Shown: positions 45,630 to 54,412 of the stretch, piece by piece | How positions within the stretch are numbered: the first letter of the stretch is position 1 | How the letters are laid out: each line of letters begins with the position of its first letter | The notes under the pieces: generated by a model | The model's input: only the letters and a program-made list of their open reading frames with translations | What the model was told of the DNA's origin: nothing | Databases searched by the model: none | Program-made: the position numbers and the translations under genes | Assembly (NCBI GenBank): GCA_017555105.1 | Contig: JAFZHB010000012.1 | Span: 1 to 64,000, forward strand | DNA from: Alistipes sp. | GTDB taxonomy: Bacteria; Bacteroidota; Bacteroidia; Bacteroidales; Rikenellaceae | Direction: 5' to 3' | DNA length: 64,000 nucleotides

Positions 45630-46217
45630 CTAGGGTTGATGATGTCTAAAACGGTAATCCAACTCCTTCACGGCCGCCTCCAGATCCTCTTCAAAGATAT
45701 TGACCACCGTGATGTCGGCTCTGCGATGCAGCTCCTCATCGCTCATCTGTGCCGCCATGCGGGCACGGATCTGCTCCTCGGTAGCGCCATCGCGCTGCAT
45801 GGCACGCTCCACCCGAAGGCTCTCGGGTGCCAGCACCGCCACGACACGATCCAAGTGCTCGTCGAGCCCCGCCTCGTAGAGCAGGGCGCTCTCCACGATG
45901 AGGTAATCGCTCTGCTGCTCCGAAGCCCAACGCTCGAAATCGGCCACCACAGCCGGATGTACCAGGCAATTCAGCGCCTCACGCGCCGCATCGTCCGAAA
46001 AGAGCTGCTGCGCCAGGTAAGCGCGATTCAGCACTCCATCCCGATAGCACTCCTCGCCAAAGCGAGCAGCAATGGCAGACATCAATGCGTCATCCTCCTG
46101 CATGAGGCTTTTAGCCGCTGCATCCGTATCGTAGACAGGAATACCTCGCTCGATAAAAAGGCGGCAGAGGGTACTCTTCCCACTGCCGATACCTCCCGTA
46201 ACGCCAACCTTCAACAT
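45630..46217 (-). CDS. coaE: Dephospho-CoA kinase
   Basis: Final step of coenzyme A synthesis, phosphorylating the ribose 3'-OH of dephospho-CoA. The 195-residue protein has the P-loop GGIGSGKST (8-16), DTDAAAK, HPAVVADFERWA and the lid segment RVERAMQRDGATEEQIRARMAAQ typical of CoaE. It lies 3 bp after the YbbR-like gene. Confidence 0.95.
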   Translation of the reverse strand: MLKVGVTGGIGSGKSTLCRLFIERGIPVYDTDAAAKSLMQEDDALMSAIAARFGEECYRDGVLNRAYLAQQLFSDDAAREALNCLVHPAVVADFERWASEQQSDYLIVESALLYEAGLDEHLDRVVAVLAPESLRVERAMQRDGATEEQIRARMAAQMSDEELHRRADITVVNIFEEDLEAAVKELDYRFRHHQP

Positions 46218-46220
46218 CGG

Positions 46221-46613
46221 CTACTCGTGTTGTTTTTCCAAGGTGGGGACATCCACCACCGAGATGATCTTGATGTCCGAGCAACGCACCGAAATCGCAT
46301 TCTGCAACGACTGCGGATCGATGATCAGATAGCCGAAGGTCTCCTCCTCGGCCGAGCAGCTCGTACGCAGTTCCGAGAGCGGGATGCGCAGCACCTTATC
46401 GTTGTAGACACGGTAGGCGAAGAGGTTTGTACCCACGCCCTCCACCACGCAAGTGACAGGGATCTGCTCACCGTCGATGTTGACGCGAATAACCTGCTCG
46501 GCTGTATAGGTATAGCTGAGTTTAGCGATGTACCAGAGGATAAACGAAGCAACCAACATCACCACAAAGACGGGTGATACGGTTTGACGAATCCATTGCA
46601 AGAGTCGATTCAT
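46221..46613 (-). CDS. Short membrane-anchored protein, probably a reduced YbbR-like protein
   Basis: A 130-residue protein with one N-terminal helix (FVVMLVASFILWYIAKL) and a small beta-rich periplasmic domain (EQVIRVNIDGEQIPVTCVVEGVG). In many Bacteroidota a longer YbbR-domain protein of about 300 residues precedes coaE; this looks like a shortened version keeping the anchor and about one domain. That assignment rests mainly on position and the anchor-plus-beta layout. No function known. Confidence 0.5.
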   Translation of the reverse strand: MNRLLQWIRQTVSPVFVVMLVASFILWYIAKLSYTYTAEQVIRVNIDGEQIPVTCVVEGVGTNLFAYRVYNDKVLRIPLSELRTSCSAEEETFGYLIIDPQSLQNAISVRCSDIKIISVVDVPTLEKQHE

Positions 46614-46684
46614 GGAGTTTCCTTTTTGTATGAATAGACAAAGGTAGCAAAAAAATCAGAAACAAGATCTACGGCACAACAAAA

Positions 46685-46715
46685 ATCCGTCGCCCACACA
46701 AGGAGGGCGACGGAT
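46685..46715 (-). terminator. Terminator after secDF
   Basis: ATCCGTCGCCC (46685-46695) pairs perfectly with GGGCGACGGAT (46705-46715). On the minus strand a T-run follows. It lies 28 bp past the secDF stop. Confidence 0.9.
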
Positions 46716-46742
46716 CATTACCTATTTATATTAGGTGTTAGC

Positions 46743-49733
46743 TTAGTTCTTCAGAGCCTTCTTCTTGTCAGCCTTCGCCATCAAGTCGTAAGCGATCGGC
46801 GTAGCCACGAAGATCGTAGCAGCCGTACCGATGCAGACACCGAGGATCAGGGCAAAGATGAAGCCGCGGATCGTCTCACCACCAAAGAGGAAGATGGCGA
46901 TCAGCGTTACGAGCGTCGTAGCCGAGGTGTTGATCGTACGCGAGAGCGTCGTATTCACGGCGTTGTTCACATTCTCGTAGAAGTTGCGCTTCGGATAGAG
47001 TGCCAAGAACTCGCGGATACGGTCGAATACCACCACGGTATCGTTGATCGCGTAACCGATGATCGTCAGGATCGCAGCGATGAAGGCCTGGTTTACCTCC
47101 AGGTTGAAGGGCAGCAGACCGTAGAAGATCGAGAAGATACCGATGATCATGAAGGTGTTCACTGCCAGGGCGATCGTTGCACCCGAAGCCCACTGCCAAC
47201 GCTTAAAGCGGAGCGTGATGTAGAGACCGATAGCGATCAGCGAGAAGAATACCGAGTAGATAGCATTCCAGGTCGTATCCTTTGCGATCGAGGGACCAAT
47301 CTTGTCGGCATTCAGGATACCGTTCTCGTCGGTCTGCGTGTCGCGGAACTGCTCGAAGGTGATCTCATAGGTGTAGAGACCCTTCGTTGCCTCGTAGAGG
47401 ATCTTCTCTACCTCAGCCGTAGCCTCATCCGAGGTGTCGTCGTAGCGATACTGCGTCACAATGCGCATCTGGTTCTCGCCACCGTACTGCTTCACCTCAT
47501 ACGAGATACCTGCAGCATCAACGCCCTCGATCTTTGCAAACTCCGTAGCCAGGTTCTGGCGTACATCCTCTGCCGAAACAGCCTGATCGAAACGAACTAC
47601 ATAAGCGCGACCACCCGTGAACTCTGCGCCCAGGTTCAGACCGCGAACGGCGAACGATACGCACGAGAGAGCCAATACGACAGCAACCGTGATGTAAGCA
47701 ACCTTACGCTTCGAGAGGAAGTCGAACTTCGTGTTTGTAAGGAAGTTCTCCGACCACTTGCGCGAGAAAGTAACCGTACCCCACTTGGCAACTACCCACT
47801 CGAGCAGCAGACGCGTGATGAATACAGCCGTCAGGAACGAAGTTACGATACCGATAACGAGCGTCGTAGCGAAGCCCTGTACCGGACCCGTACCGAAGAT
47901 GAAGAGCACGATACCCGTGATGATCGTGGTCAGCTGACCGTCGATAATTGCCGAGTAAGCCTTCGAGAAACCATCCTTGATAGCGAGCGAGAGGCCCTTA
48001 CCACCACGCAGCTCCTCCTTGATACGCTCGTAGATAATCACATTGGCGTCCACTGCCATACCCATCGTCAGTACGATACCGGCGATACCGGGCAGCGTCA
48101 GTACAGCGCCAAACGATACGAGGATACCCATCAGCAGGAATACATTGGTCAAGAGGGCGATATCCGACATCCAACCGGCCGTGCGGTAGAACAGACCCAT
48201 GTAGAGGAGCACGAGCAGGAAGGCGATCAGGAACGAGATCATACCCGAGTGGATCGACTCCTGACCCAGCGACGGACCAACAACCGTATCCTGGATGATC
48301 TTGGCCGGAGCGGGAACCTTACCCGAGCTCAACACATTGGCCAAGTCCTGAGCCTCCTGGATCGAGAAGTCACCCGTGATCGACGAAACGCCACGGTCGA
48401 TCTTACCCAATACATTGGGAGCCGAATATACATAGCCGTCGAGTACGATGGCGATGCACTTGTTGATATTCTCACCCGTCAGGCGAGCCCAAGCCTGAGC
48501 ACCCTCGGCATTCATGGTCATCGAAACCTCAGCCGTAGCACCCGTCTGAGCGTACTGCTCACGAGCCTCCGTGATCACCGAACCATCCAGCGGAGCCTTG
48601 CCGTTGGGCGTAGCCACGCGGATAGCGTAGAGCTGGTAGCGACCATCCATGCGGTCGTCGCCCTTCACAGCCCACTTGAAGTCGATGTCAGCAGGGAAGA
48701 TCTCGCGTACTGCGGGCATCGACAGGTACTTCTCAACCGTGGCCATGTCAGCCTTGTAAGCAGCACCAACAGCAGCACCACCAGCATAAGCGGGATCGAG
48801 CACTGCGAAGAGCGGGTTGAGCTGACGGTCGTAGCGACCTACCTGAGCCTCAGCCTCCTCCTGTGCGCCCTCGGCAGCAACCTCTGCAAGCAGACCCTCG
48901 CCCTCAACCTTCTTCACCTCCGTCTCAACGGCCGTGTCAGCCAGCTGCGACTTGAGGTAGCTGTCGGCCTCAACCATGGCGGGGAGCACCTCGTTTGCGC
49001 TGTAGGTGGTCCAGAACTCCAACGATGCGGTACCCTGCAACAAGTCGCGCACACGCTGCGGCTCCTTCACACCCGGCAACTCGATCAGAATGCGGTGCGA
49101 GTTGGGCAGGCGCATGATGTTGGGCTGCGTAACGCCGAAGTGGTCGATACGGCTGCGCAATACATTGAACGAAGCAGCGATTGCAGCCTCGGTCTCACGA
49201 CGCAGAACCTTCTCTACCTCCTCGTTCGAGCTCTCGAGCATGATGTCCTTGCGGTCGGGGCTCACGAAGAGCGTCGAGAGCGAAGCACCGTTCGTCTGGC
49301 GCTCGTAGATCTGTACGAAATCGGCGATGTAGTCCTTCGACGAACCGCTCTTGAGGTTGGCGTTAGCCTCCTCAATGGCAGCGATGAAGGCGGGATCCTG
49401 GGCGCTATCACCGGCCAGAGCCTTCACTACATCCTCCACCTGTACCTCGAGCATGACATTCATACCACCCTTGAGGTCCAGACCCAGATTCAACTCCTTC
49501 TCCTTGCACTGCTTGTAGGTAAACGACTTGAATCCCAGGTTGTAAACCGGCAGATTCTGAATCGAATCCAGGTAGTGCTGCTCCGCCCCGGCCTGATGCT
49601 CGAGGGGGAACGCGGCAGCATACTCGGCTGCCTGCTTCTCAACTCCACGGGTCTTCACCGTGAACGAGAGCTGGTAAACACATGCCAGCGCCAACAGCGC
49701 AGCGATGAGTTTAATAAAACCTTTGCTTTGCAT
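46743..49733 (-). CDS. secDF: Fused protein translocase subunit SecDF
   Basis: Proton-driven membrane protein that assists Sec-dependent export, with SecD and SecF joined in one chain. The start is ATG 49733 (MQSKGFIKLIAALLALACVYQL), opening the first membrane helix; the longer frame upstream has no family resemblance. In 996 residues the SecD half has LGLDLKGGMNVMLEVQVEDV and the P1 domain, then five helices including the conserved GMAVDANVIIYERIKEEL. The SecF half begins at about 650 with the NLGAEFTGGRAYVVRF motif and contains YAINDTVVVFDRIRE. Fusion is usual in Bacteroidota. Confidence 0.95.
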   Translation of the reverse strand: MQSKGFIKLIAALLALACVYQLSFTVKTRGVEKQAAEYAAAFPLEHQAGAEQHYLDSIQNLPVYNLGFKSFTYKQCKEKELNLGLDLKGGMNVMLEVQVEDVVKALAGDSAQDPAFIAAIEEANANLKSGSSKDYIADFVQIYERQTNGASLSTLFVSPDRKDIMLESSNEEVEKVLRRETEAAIAASFNVLRSRIDHFGVTQPNIMRLPNSHRILIELPGVKEPQRVRDLLQGTASLEFWTTYSANEVLPAMVEADSYLKSQLADTAVETEVKKVEGEGLLAEVAAEGAQEEAEAQVGRYDRQLNPLFAVLDPAYAGGAAVGAAYKADMATVEKYLSMPAVREIFPADIDFKWAVKGDDRMDGRYQLYAIRVATPNGKAPLDGSVITEAREQYAQTGATAEVSMTMNAEGAQAWARLTGENINKCIAIVLDGYVYSAPNVLGKIDRGVSSITGDFSIQEAQDLANVLSSGKVPAPAKIIQDTVVGPSLGQESIHSGMISFLIAFLLVLLYMGLFYRTAGWMSDIALLTNVFLLMGILVSFGAVLTLPGIAGIVLTMGMAVDANVIIYERIKEELRGGKGLSLAIKDGFSKAYSAIIDGQLTTIITGIVLFIFGTGPVQGFATTLVIGIVTSFLTAVFITRLLLEWVVAKWGTVTFSRKWSENFLTNTKFDFLSKRKVAYITVAVVLALSCVSFAVRGLNLGAEFTGGRAYVVRFDQAVSAEDVRQNLATEFAKIEGVDAAGISYEVKQYGGENQMRIVTQYRYDDTSDEATAEVEKILYEATKGLYTYEITFEQFRDTQTDENGILNADKIGPSIAKDTTWNAIYSVFFSLIAIGLYITLRFKRWQWASGATIALAVNTFMIIGIFSIFYGLLPFNLEVNQAFIAAILTIIGYAINDTVVVFDRIREFLALYPKRNFYENVNNAVNTTLSRTINTSATTLVTLIAIFLFGGETIRGFIFALILGVCIGTAATIFVATPIAYDLMAKADKKKALKN

Positions 49734-49799
49734 TTTTTTGAATTGTTTGTTTATTATGTTGTTATTATCTCTGATTTGATTACAAACCATAATAGCACG

Positions 49800-49807
49800 C
49801 AAAGATA
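49800..49807 (-). promoter_or_regulatory. -7 box of secDF
   Basis: Minus-strand TATCTTTG, 66 bp upstream of the secDF start; no TTTG -33 at standard spacing is visible, though the region is A/T-rich. Confidence 0.55.
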
Positions 49808-49943
49808 GAAAAATAAAGTGAAAAGAGAAAACCACACGAAGAAAAATCCGCTTTTTACCACCTTTTCTCGCTTTTTTATGGGTCAATCACTTTTTCAACC
49901 CGCTTTTTGCACCATAAAAGGGGGTCCGTAGCGTTTTTTTGCG

Positions 49944-49951
49944 TACCTTTG
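49944..49951 (+). promoter_or_regulatory. -7 box just upstream of uvrB
   Basis: TACCTTTG ends 7 bp before the uvrB ATG at 49959. If used, transcription would begin at or within a base or two of the start codon, giving a leaderless or nearly leaderless mRNA. No good -33 element is seen at normal spacing, so the assignment is tentative. Confidence 0.45.
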
Positions 49952-49958
49952 TTCGTCT

Positions 49959-52022
49959 ATGGAGTTTCAGTTGATATCGGATTACGCCCCACAGGGTGAT
50001 CAGCCCGAAGCAATCGCGCAACTTGTCGAAGCAATCCGCCTCGACAAGCAGCACCATACACTCCTGGGCGTCACGGGTTCGGGTAAGACCTTCACGGTGG
50101 CCAATGTCGTGGCCGAGCTGAACCGTCCGACACTCGTACTGAGCCACAACAAGACCCTCGCAGCGCAGCTATACGGCGAGTTCAAGAACTTCTTTCCGGA
50201 GAATGCCGTCGAGTATTTTGTCTCCTACTACGACTACTATCAACCCGAGGCCTATCTCCCATCGACCGACACCTACATCGAGAAGGATCTGGCCATCAAC
50301 AGCGAGATCGAGCAGATGCGTCTGCACACGGTAGCCACGCTCCTCTCCGGACGACGCGATGTGATCGTCGTATCGAGCGTGTCGTGCCTCTACGGCTGCG
50401 GCAACCCCGAGGATTTCCACAGCACGGCCATCGAGGTCAAGGTAGGCGATCGAATCGACTACAAACGCTTCCTCTACCGCCTCGTCGAGGCGCTCTACAC
50501 ACGCACAGAGCGAGAACTGCAACCCGCCACCTTCCGCGTCAACGGCGAGACGGTCGATGTGATGGCCGCCTTTGGCGAGTTTGGCAACCAATGCTTCCGC
50601 GTGGAGTTCTTCGACAACGAAGTGGAGGCGATCCACTCGATCGACCCGATGACCGGCCAACGCCTTGCCACACTCGGGAGCGTCACCTTCTACCCCACGA
50701 ACCTCTTTGTTACCACGCAAGAGCGCATCCGCACAGCAATCGACGAGATCTGCCTCGACCTCGGTCGACAGATCCAATTCTTCGAGCAGGAGGGCCGCAC
50801 GATGGAGGCGCAGCGCATCAAGCAGCGTGTGGAGTACGACCTGGAGATGATCAAAGAGCTCGGCTACTGCCCGGGTATCGAGAACTATTCGCGCTACTTC
50901 GACGGCCGTCCCGCCGGATCGCGTCCCTTCTGTCTGCTCGACTACTTCCCGAAGGATTACCTGCTGGTGATCGACGAGAGCCATGTCACGCTACCCCAGG
51001 TGCACGCCATGTTCGGCGGCGATCGCGCCCGCAAGGAGAACCTGGTGGAGTATGGCTTCCGCCTCCCTGCCGCAAAAGATAACCGACCGCTCACCTTCAC
51101 CGAGTTTGAGCAGTTGCAAGGCACTTCGATCTATGTCAGCGCTACGCCGGCCGACTGGGAGCTGAAGATGAGCGAGGGCGTCGTGGTCGAGCAGCTGATC
51201 CGCCCGACGGGTCTGGTGGATCCTCCGATGGAGGTGCGCAGCTCGCAGAACCAGATCGACGACCTGATCGCCGAGATCGACCGCTGCGTGCGCAACGAGG
51301 ACAAGGTACTCGTCACCACCATCACGAAACGCATGGCCGAGGAGCTCTCGAAATACTTCGATCGCGTGGGCATCCGCAACCGCTACATCCATTCGGACAT
51401 CGACACGCTGGAGCGTGTGCAGATCCTCGAAGATCTGCGCAACGGTCTCTTCGATGTATTGATCGGTGTAAACCTGCTGCGTGAGGGATTGGACCTGCCC
51501 GAGGTGGCTTTGGTTGCCATTCTCGATGCCGACAAGGAGGGTTTCCTGCGCAATGTGCGCTCCATCACGCAGATTGCCGGACGCGCCGCCCGCCACACCC
51601 ACGGCAAGGCGATCCTCTACGCCGACACCTGCACCGAGTCGATGCGGTTGGCCATCGAGGAGTCGAACCGCCGCCGCGAGAAGCAGGTGCGCTTCAACAT
51701 GGAGCACAACATGATCCCCACCCGTGCCAAGCGCAGCGGATCGGGGCAGAGTACACTCCTCGCCTCGAAATCGACCGAGGGGATTGACCTCACCGCGCAC
51801 CGCCTCACAGAGGATCACTACGCCGTGGCGGCCGACAAAGAGGTTCCCTACACCACCGACAAAGCGCCCTCCGAGACCGAGCTGGAGCACCTCATCGCCA
51901 AGGCTCGCGAGAATATGGAGCGTGCGGCGAAATCGCTCGACTTCACCGCCGCAGCACGCTACCGCGACCAGATGTACGCTTGGCAAGAGATGCGCGAAGC
52001 GTTGCGCGGAAAACGGAAATAG
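49959..52022 (+). CDS. uvrB: Excinuclease ABC subunit UvrB
   Basis: Damage-verification helicase of nucleotide excision repair, loaded by UvrA and paired with UvrC. The 687 residues start with the family-typical MEFQLISDYAPQGDQPEAI, fixing the ATG. Walker A is GVTGSGKT (37-44); the damage-gripping beta-hairpin YYDYYQPEAYLPSTDTYIEK, helicase motifs (LLVIDESHVTLPQ, DVLIGVNLLREGLDLPE, QIAGRAARH) and a C-terminal UVR coiled-coil motif (ELEHLIAKARENMERAAKSL) are all present. Full length, monocistronic. Confidence 0.98.
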   Translation: MEFQLISDYAPQGDQPEAIAQLVEAIRLDKQHHTLLGVTGSGKTFTVANVVAELNRPTLVLSHNKTLAAQLYGEFKNFFPENAVEYFVSYYDYYQPEAYLPSTDTYIEKDLAINSEIEQMRLHTVATLLSGRRDVIVVSSVSCLYGCGNPEDFHSTAIEVKVGDRIDYKRFLYRLVEALYTRTERELQPATFRVNGETVDVMAAFGEFGNQCFRVEFFDNEVEAIHSIDPMTGQRLATLGSVTFYPTNLFVTTQERIRTAIDEICLDLGRQIQFFEQEGRTMEAQRIKQRVEYDLEMIKELGYCPGIENYSRYFDGRPAGSRPFCLLDYFPKDYLLVIDESHVTLPQVHAMFGGDRARKENLVEYGFRLPAAKDNRPLTFTEFEQLQGTSIYVSATPADWELKMSEGVVVEQLIRPTGLVDPPMEVRSSQNQIDDLIAEIDRCVRNEDKVLVTTITKRMAEELSKYFDRVGIRNRYIHSDIDTLERVQILEDLRNGLFDVLIGVNLLREGLDLPEVALVAILDADKEGFLRNVRSITQIAGRAARHTHGKAILYADTCTESMRLAIEESNRRREKQVRFNMEHNMIPTRAKRSGSGQSTLLASKSTEGIDLTAHRLTEDHYAVAADKEVPYTTDKAPSETELEHLIAKARENMERAAKSLDFTAAARYRDQMYAWQEMREALRGKRK

Positions 52023-52035
52023 CACAAAAAAACAA

Positions 52036-52072
52036 AGGCTGTCCAACTCGAAGTTGCGACAGCTTTTTTTTA
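52036..52072. terminator. Terminator between uvrB and the convergent GtrA-like gene
   Basis: GCTGTCCAACT pairs with AGTTG-C-GACAGC with one bulged base and a short loop; a run of nine T follows on the plus strand, and an A-rich stretch on the other side could serve the convergent minus-strand gene. Confidence 0.8.
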
Positions 52073-52087
52073 TTGACATTCAACACT

Positions 52088-52573
52088 TTACTCGGTACAT
52101 CCGCGAAAGGTGAAGTATTTAGCAGCCAGGTAGCTGTAGATCACCGTCAGGATCGTTGTCAGCACCTTCGAGGGGGTAGGCCAGAAGTGGCAAACCTCCA
52201 CAAAGAACTTCAAGCCGATGTAGGTCAGCGCGAGCGATCCTGCAATCGAAAGTGCATAACGCAGCAACTGTGTACCACCCGAAAGGGGTGAGTGTCGAAA
52301 AGCAACATAACGATTGAGCCAAAAGCCGTTGAAGAAGGTGATCGGGAAGACCAAACACATCGAGGCGATGTGCGGCGAGATCACCACCACACCCAAATCG
52401 AAGAAGCGCTCCGCCACGATATAGTGGTAGAGCACAAAGTACCACACGGCATCGAGCACCATATTGATCCCTCCGCAGCAGGCGTAGCGATAGGTCTGCA
52501 ACGGGATCACTGCCGCCACAGGGCGGAGGTAGAAGAGATCCAACAGACGAGTTATCCGTTCAGCCAGGCGCAT
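52088..52573 (-). CDS. GtrA family membrane protein
   Basis: A 161-residue protein with four membrane helices (CGGINMVLDAVWYFVLYHYI, MCLVFPITFFNGFWLNRYVAF, YALSIAGSLALTYIGLKFFV, TTILTVIYSYLAAKYFTF), the layout and FWLNRYVAF motif of GtrA proteins, which are thought to help move lipid-linked sugars across the membrane. The start shares one base with the HU-SPOR stop, so the two are coupled. No glycosyltransferase is nearby. Confidence 0.88.
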   Translation of the reverse strand: MRLAERITRLLDLFYLRPVAAVIPLQTYRYACCGGINMVLDAVWYFVLYHYIVAERFFDLGVVVISPHIASMCLVFPITFFNGFWLNRYVAFRHSPLSGGTQLLRYALSIAGSLALTYIGLKFFVEVCHFWPTPSKVLTTILTVIYSYLAAKYFTFRGCTE

Positions 52574-53508
52574 TAGCGTGCTTTATAAACCCAAAGATCG
52601 GGGAACGAGGCCTCCTGCGCACGACGGAAAGCGGCACACGACTCCTGGTCGGCTGCGCTGTAGGCCGCCACCATAAACTTCTGACCAAAATAGTAGGCGG
52701 CAGCACCCGAAAGGCCCTTCTCGGCAGCTGCCACGAGAGCACGCTCGGCGTTCTCGACCGTCGAATAGACACCTAAAACCACATAGTAATGTCCCGACTG
52801 CATCGTCTGCACACCCGTAGCACGCGGTGCGGTCGGAGCGGGGGTCGGCTTGGTCGTTATGGGCGCGGGAGTTTCCGCCGTATTTTGCTCGGCGGGTGCA
52901 ACCTCTTCTGCTACGGGAGCAGAGGTTTCAGCGGGTTGCTCAGCGGTCTTAGCGACCTCCGTTACGGTCTTCTCTACTTTGGCGTATTTCCAGGGCATCT
53001 GCAGCGTGCCACCCCACTCGCGGTAACCATAGAAGCCAATCACCACGGCGGCCACCACAGCAGCTAGCCCCAGCCAGATGGGCCAATCCAACCCACGGCG
53101 GCGTGCACGCACCGCAATCGGCTTTCGCCCCTGCGGATTGAGACGGACATCGAAGGCGGGATCGAGGCGGAAGTGTTTCTGTTGCAGCACGCCTACCCCC
53201 TCAATCGTGAGCACACCCTCCTTGAGGGTATAGTTCAACCAACGGCCGTAGATCTCCTCGGCCTGCTCAATCGGACAACGGGCAGCCGCTGCCAGGTGCT
53301 CGGCCAGGGTTTGCCCCACGAGGTCGGACTTAAAATCGATCTCGCGCAACGGCGGGAGCACGGCACGCTTCGAGATGCGGCGTGCGGCACGCTTGAGCGG
53401 AAAGAGCGTTCCCACCGAAGGGAATGCTACTGACTCACCGGCCGCAAAGATATTGGCTATGAGGCGATTGACCTCCGCCACCATTGGATTCTGCGTCATT
53501 TCAATCAT
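52573..53508 (-). CDS. Membrane protein with N-terminal HU-like domain and C-terminal SPOR domain
   Basis: A 311-residue protein: residues 1-125 resemble the HU/CCDC81-type DNA-binding-like fold (SVAFPSVGTLFPLKRA, LTIEGVGVLQQKHFRLDPAFDVRLNP), a membrane helix lies at 142-161, an Ala/Pro/Glu-rich linker follows, and a SPOR domain occupies about 235-311 (SGHYYVVLGVYSTVENAERAL, FMVAAYSAADQESCAAFRRA). SPOR domains bind denuded glycan at septa. The layout places an HU-like domain in the cytoplasm and SPOR in the periplasm. It overlaps lgt by 4 bp. Confidence 0.85.
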   Translation of the reverse strand: MIEMTQNPMVAEVNRLIANIFAAGESVAFPSVGTLFPLKRAARRISKRAVLPPLREIDFKSDLVGQTLAEHLAAAARCPIEQAEEIYGRWLNYTLKEGVLTIEGVGVLQQKHFRLDPAFDVRLNPQGRKPIAVRARRRGLDWPIWLGLAAVVAAVVIGFYGYREWGGTLQMPWKYAKVEKTVTEVAKTAEQPAETSAPVAEEVAPAEQNTAETPAPITTKPTPAPTAPRATGVQTMQSGHYYVVLGVYSTVENAERALVAAAEKGLSGAAAYYFGQKFMVAAYSAADQESCAAFRRAQEASFPDLWVYKAR

Positions 53509-54395
53509 CGTTTTTTAGTCGTTGCCTTGCGCGGCGAGACCGGGCGCTGGTTCTGCAAAACCGGAGCCTGCTCCTGCTGCGGTACGGTGCGCAACGCCTT
53601 TACCAACATATATACACCCAGCGCAATGAAAGGGATGCTGAGCCACTGTCCCATATCGAGCGCCCACCCCTTTTCAAAAGCCTCCTGCTCGGTCTTGATG
53701 AACTCAATCAGGAAACGGGTGAGGAAGATACCGATCAATCCCACACCGAAGATCATACCCGGGCGACGGCGTGCCTCATCGCGGCCGTAGTAGAGCCAGG
53801 TAACCACTACAAAAGTGGCCAAATAGCACAACGCCTCGTAGATCTGCGTCGGGTGCACGGCTTGCGGTGCGAACTCACGCACCCACTTACCTGAACGCAC
53901 AAACTCAAATCCCCAGGGCAGCGAGGTCGCCTGGCCAAAGATCTCCGAGTTAAAGAGGTTGCCGAAGCGCACCACTGCGCCACCCACCGCCACACCGATC
54001 ATGATGCGATCGAGCGACCAGATGTAGGGCAATCTGTTTTTGCGCGAGAAGAGCCACAAGCCGATCAGCAGACCGATAGCAGCACCGTGGCTGGCCATAC
54101 CTCCATCACGGAACTCGGTCACAATCGCCCACGGCTGGGTCAGGAAGTAGGCCGGATCGTAGAAGAGGCAGTGTCCCACGCGTGCACCGATAATCGTGGC
54201 GAGCGTTCCATAGAGGAAGACCGACTCGCTCACTTCCGGACGCAAGCCCTCGCGACGCACAAAGTTATCGAAGAACTTTGCGGCCAATAAAATGGCTACG
54301 GCCCACATCAGGCCATAGTAGCGTATCTCGAACGATCCGATGCGAAGCAGCACCGGATCGAAGTCCCAAACAATAGAGAGTGGTTCAAAAATCAT
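53505..54395 (-). CDS. lgt: Prolipoprotein diacylglyceryl transferase
   Basis: Adds diacylglycerol to the lipobox cysteine of prolipoproteins in the inner membrane. The 296-residue multi-helix protein shows GARVGHCLFYDPAYF, the Lgt signature region GGAVVRFGNLFNSEIFG, and the catalytic His in HPTQIYEAL. The C-terminus is a basic tail (SPRKATTKKR). It overlaps the HU-SPOR gene by 4 bp and follows the histidine kinase gene by 17 bp. Confidence 0.95.
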   Translation of the reverse strand: MIFEPLSIVWDFDPVLLRIGSFEIRYYGLMWAVAILLAAKFFDNFVRREGLRPEVSESVFLYGTLATIIGARVGHCLFYDPAYFLTQPWAIVTEFRDGGMASHGAAIGLLIGLWLFSRKNRLPYIWSLDRIMIGVAVGGAVVRFGNLFNSEIFGQATSLPWGFEFVRSGKWVREFAPQAVHPTQIYEALCYLATFVVVTWLYYGRDEARRRPGMIFGVGLIGIFLTRFLIEFIKTEQEAFEKGWALDMGQWLSIPFIALGVYMLVKALRTVPQQEQAPVLQNQRPVSPRKATTKKR

Positions 54396-54412
54396 CTTGA
54401 ACGGAGTAATCG

